DNA of 64,000 bases from Flavobacterium silvaticum (lineage in GTDB: Bacteria; Bacteroidota; Bacteroidia; Flavobacteriales; Flavobacteriaceae), in the NCBI RefSeq assembly GCF_012911565.1, contig NZ_JAAMPU010000107.1, forward strand, positions 186,001 through 250,000, given 5' to 3'. Numbering within the stretch: position 1 is the first letter of the stretch; each line of letters opens with the position of its first letter. The notes under the pieces are model-generated. The model searched no databases, had not been told where the DNA came from, and saw only the letters and a program-made list of their open reading frames with translations. Shown piece by piece: positions 62,032 to 64,000 of this stretch. A program made the translations under genes and the position numbers.

Positions 62032-62451
62032 ATGATTTTCTATGCAGAAGATGATCCGGACGATTTGGAAACCTTCAAACAGGTGATTGAAGATCTTGGA
62101 AGGGAAGTTTTGGCTTTTACCAATATTAGGGATTTGATCCATCAAATGAAAAATCCGCCACCGGATGTGGCCATATTGTTCCTCGATATCAATATGCCCG
62201 TCCAAACCGGATTACATGCATTGGAAATTATCCGCCAATCAGACAAGTGGAACGACCTTCCGGTTATAATGCTTTCTACAGCTAATAATCATCACTATAT
62301 TCTCGAAAGCCAGCAATTGGGCGCGAATCTGTTTATAGTCAAACCCAACTCTTATAAAAAGCTCAGATGCGCCCTCAAATATGCCCTGACGACAGACTGG
62401 AAAAAAAGGAAGGTGACCGTCGAAAACTTCCTGTATGAACCTACTTTATAA
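62032..62451 (+). CDS. Single-domain response regulator (Rcp1-like)
   Basis: A 139-residue receiver-only protein: YAEDDPDDLETFKQVIE (acidic triad start), phospho-Asp in ILFLDINMPVQTG (D52), MLSTANN (Thr/Ser switch) and FIVKPNSYKKL (Lys). No output domain. The closing stretch (WKKRKVTVENFLYEP) is short and charged. It resembles small receivers used in phosphorelays with hybrid or phytochrome-type kinases; no kinase is adjacent. Single gene closed by a bidirectional terminator. Confidence 0.9.
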   Translation: MIFYAEDDPDDLETFKQVIEDLGREVLAFTNIRDLIHQMKNPPPDVAILFLDINMPVQTGLHALEIIRQSDKWNDLPVIMLSTANNHHYILESQQLGANLFIVKPNSYKKLRCALKYALTTDWKKRKVTVENFLYEPTL

Positions 62452-62456
62452 AAAAC

Positions 62457-62486
62457 GGGCTGATTTTAATAATCAGCCCATTTTTT
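62457..62486. terminator. Bidirectional terminator
   Basis: GGGCTGATT (62457-62465) pairs perfectly with AATCAGCCC (62471-62479), loop TTAAT, with T tracts on both strands. It separates the convergent response-regulator and anti-sigma genes. Confidence 0.92.
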
Positions 62487-62504
62487 ATCCAGTATCATTA
62501 TGTG

Positions 62505-63290
62505 TTAACTGTTGACAAGGCCAAGGGTATATAATTGTTCCATTGTAGGTGATTTGCTTCCGCCGGCCGGTTCAAGTGTAATGCCGAAACCTTCTGCACC
62601 AGATGCGGCATCCATGGCAAACATGCGTAATTTATCTGTGTTGAAATTATCCATAAGACCAATGCTGGTTGGCGTAAGCGGATTCATTTTCAATGCCCAG
62701 ACCTGATAAACCATTCCTTTTGGCGGTTCCGGCAATCCCGATGCGTCAACATAAACAGCTCCACTTTTCTGGTTGTAAAATACTTTTGCAGCAGATGTAG
62801 GTGAAGCCGCCTGCCCCGCAAGTGCAACCATTTTATTGGCAGGATCACGCATCACACCCAAAACCGTTTCGGTCTGTTTGTTCCGGATTTCCATATCGAC
62901 TACGGTTTCCTGAAGTTTGTTTTTATCAGATTCCATGACAACGGCACGGTCTTCGGCACTTTGCCATTCCATAAATGAATATCCACCACCAAGTAGCAAT
63001 ATAACCGCAGCAGCCCAACCTAGCCAGGAAATACTTGATTTTCTTTGGATAGGGATAACCCCGTGACGTAAACCGATGCGTTCCTTTATTTTCAGGAAGT
63101 TTTCAGGAGACAGGAAAGGGGAGAAGCTGCTCGAGAGTTGGAGTACGGCATTCTCAATCTCCACAATTTCTTTCTCAACCTGCGCATTTGATTTGGCAAG
63201 CTCATCTATTTCACGGTTCTCATCCTCATTGAGAAGGCCGTAAACGTACAATTCAAGAATCCCTGAATCTATGTATTCATTCGTTTCCAT
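62505..63290 (-). CDS. Anti-sigma factor (RskA-like, DUF-K family)
   Basis: A 261-residue membrane anti-sigma factor. The N-terminal cytosolic helical domain (LELYVYGLLNEDENREIDELAKSNAQVEKEIVEIENAVLQL, ~12-55) resembles the zinc-free anti-sigma domain. One membrane helix (~88-106, WLGWAAAVILLLGGGYSFM) follows, then a coiled coil and a beta-rich periplasmic RskA domain (VYVDASGLPEPPKGMVYQVWALKMNPLTPTSIG). It should hold the ECF sigma factor encoded immediately upstream. The start ATG 63290 shares a base with the sigma stop; GTG 63293 is possible. Confidence 0.92.
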   Translation of the reverse strand: METNEYIDSGILELYVYGLLNEDENREIDELAKSNAQVEKEIVEIENAVLQLSSSFSPFLSPENFLKIKERIGLRHGVIPIQRKSSISWLGWAAAVILLLGGGYSFMEWQSAEDRAVVMESDKNKLQETVVDMEIRNKQTETVLGVMRDPANKMVALAGQAASPTSAAKVFYNQKSGAVYVDASGLPEPPKGMVYQVWALKMNPLTPTSIGLMDNFNTDKLRMFAMDAASGAEGFGITLEPAGGSKSPTMEQLYTLGLVNS

Positions 63291-63820
63291 CACACTTTTA
63301 GGAATTTTCTAAGGTCATTGATACAACTTCGGTTCTGCGTCTTTACGGTGCCCAGCGGAATCTCCAATTCGTCAGATGCTTCCTGTTGGGTATACCCCTG
63401 AAAAAACAACAGGTTGATCAACTGTACGCATTTGGGCTTCAGCTTGTTCACGAATTCACGTAAACCGATAGCATCGATTTTATAATTGAGTTTGTTTGGT
63501 TCTTCAATCAGACTTACGAAATTTTCGGCATCGAGGTTTTTTTTGCTGTTGCCATAACCTTTCGACCTTAGCTTATCTATGGCCGAATTACGTGCGATAT
63601 TCAGGATCCAGGTATAGAAACGCCCTTTTCCGGTGTCGTAAGTATGTATGTTTTTCCATATTTTGACAAAGCTTTCCTGAAGTACGTCTTCGGCTTCTTC
63701 CGTATCACGGATCAAATTGCTTATTACGCTGAAAAGGCTCTTCGAATACATATTATAGATATGCGTAAATGCCTTTTCGTCTTTGTTGTTGATCAGTACG
63801 ATGAGTTGATCCTGCGTCAT
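63290..63820 (-). CDS. ECF RNA polymerase sigma factor
   Basis: A 176-residue sigma-70 family ECF factor (SigK-type). Region 2 (~10-85): KAFTHIYNMYSKSLFSVISNLIRDTEEAEDVLQESFVKIWKN and FYTWILNIARNSAIDKLRSK. Region 4 (~115-172): QLINLLFFQGYTQQEASDELEIPLGTVKTQNRSCINDLRKFL, the HTH that contacts -35-like DNA. It is co-transcribed with its anti-sigma (stop/start overlap). Its target genes are not known. A TATATTTG box lies about 19 nt upstream. Confidence 0.94.
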   Translation of the reverse strand: MTQDQLIVLINNKDEKAFTHIYNMYSKSLFSVISNLIRDTEEAEDVLQESFVKIWKNIHTYDTGKGRFYTWILNIARNSAIDKLRSKGYGNSKKNLDAENFVSLIEEPNKLNYKIDAIGLREFVNKLKPKCVQLINLLFFQGYTQQEASDELEIPLGTVKTQNRSCINDLRKFLKV

Positions 63821-63839
63821 TAGGTAAGTGGTTTATACT

Positions 63840-63847
63840 CAAATATA
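63840..63847 (-). promoter_or_regulatory. -7 box of the sigma/anti-sigma operon
   Basis: On the minus strand TATATTTG matches TAnnTTTG, 19 nt before the sigma ATG. No TTG at the -33 distance is found, so an alternative or autoregulated promoter is possible. Confidence 0.45.
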
Positions 63848-63945
63848 ACCTTTTTAAGAATACGATTGCGTTGCATCAAATGCCAAATAAGATATAATTT
63901 ATCCATAACCTCCGGACTTTCGATTAGCTTTGTCAAAAACAAATC

Positions 63946-64000
63946 ATGAAAAAAATATTCCTGCTGCTTGTGGCAGTGACTTCGGTACATTCGTTTGCAC
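63946..64000 (+). CDS. Start of an exported protein gene (5' part only)
   Basis: ATG followed by a codon series MKKIFLLLVAVTSVHSFA, a typical signal peptide, running off the window edge. Only 18 codons are visible, so the protein cannot be named. A TAGCTTTG box (63925-63932) lies 13 nt upstream, matching TAnnTTTG. It is divergent from the sigma factor gene. Confidence 0.55.
   Translation, partial: MKKIFLLLVAVTSVHSFA

Overview
The window is a stretch of ordinary chromosome from a Bacteroidota bacterium, most likely a Flavobacterium-like member of the Flavobacteriaceae. The evidence is: two proteins with the C-terminal YPNPA sorting domain of the type IX secretion system; several promoters of the Bacteroidota form TTG-N19-21-TAnnTTTG with no Shine-Dalgarno sites; OMP_b-brl, DUF2911, DUF1684 and NVGIGT-repeat proteins typical of the group; a MlaEFD transporter; a CcsB-CcsA fusion; and a bacillithiol-type YtxJ. 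I see no rRNA, CRISPR array, insertion sequence or prophage. There is one tRNA gene, tRNA-Arg(ACG).

Layout. 1-8.8 kb: the 3' end of a large secreted protein, an OmpA-OmpA protein, two alpha/beta hydrolases, a UvrD/PcrA helicase, an aldose epimerase and small secreted or hypothetical proteins. 8.9-20 kb: a T9SS cargo protein, ClpB, YtxJ, a lipoprotein, a membrane PH-like protein, a gingipain-fold T9SS protein that seems to lack catalytic residues, a RarD-like exporter and fumarylacetoacetase. 20-26.4 kb: GlyA, a large outer-membrane beta-barrel, and a coupled MiaE / zinc-ribbon / GNAT group. 26.4-26.7 kb: tRNA-Arg followed by a strongly palindromic element ending in a 12-bp copy of the tRNA 3' part. 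27-38 kb: a GT39-like membrane protein, a pentapeptide-repeat protein, a BlaI/M56 sensor pair with its promoter inside a 20-bp-periodic operator, an MFS transporter, DUF1684-TatD-TcdA, a HAD phosphatase, and an SRPBCC-photolyase operon preceded by three tandem 11-bp repeats.

38-47 kb: a DUF2911 protein, DoxX, and a tightly coupled operon of PIG-L deacetylase, a 35-residue membrane protein and a sodium/solute symporter. Then come two tandem paralogous secreted proteins and an Omp85-like protein. 47-55 kb: three small envelope proteins (YtxH, holin-like, hypothetical), the overlapping operon AI-2E transporter-MlaE-MlaF-MlaD (phospholipid traffic to the outer membrane), and the operon DUF2520-KdsC-UbiA prenyltransferase-Maf-MscS. 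55-64 kb: an NVGIGT-repeat surface protein, a NarL-type two-component system, the large CcsBA cytochrome c maturation protein, a single-domain response regulator, an ECF sigma/anti-sigma pair and the first codons of another secreted protein.

Most genes are housekeeping or envelope functions. The more unusual signals are regulatory or structural: the tRNA-adjacent palindromic element, two operator arrays with helical-turn periodicity, genes whose promoter -7 box sits only 3-6 nt before the start codon (probable leaderless mRNAs), and two short genes (48 and 35 residues) that standard length cut-offs would miss. All functional assignments rest on reading motifs by eye; no database search was run.
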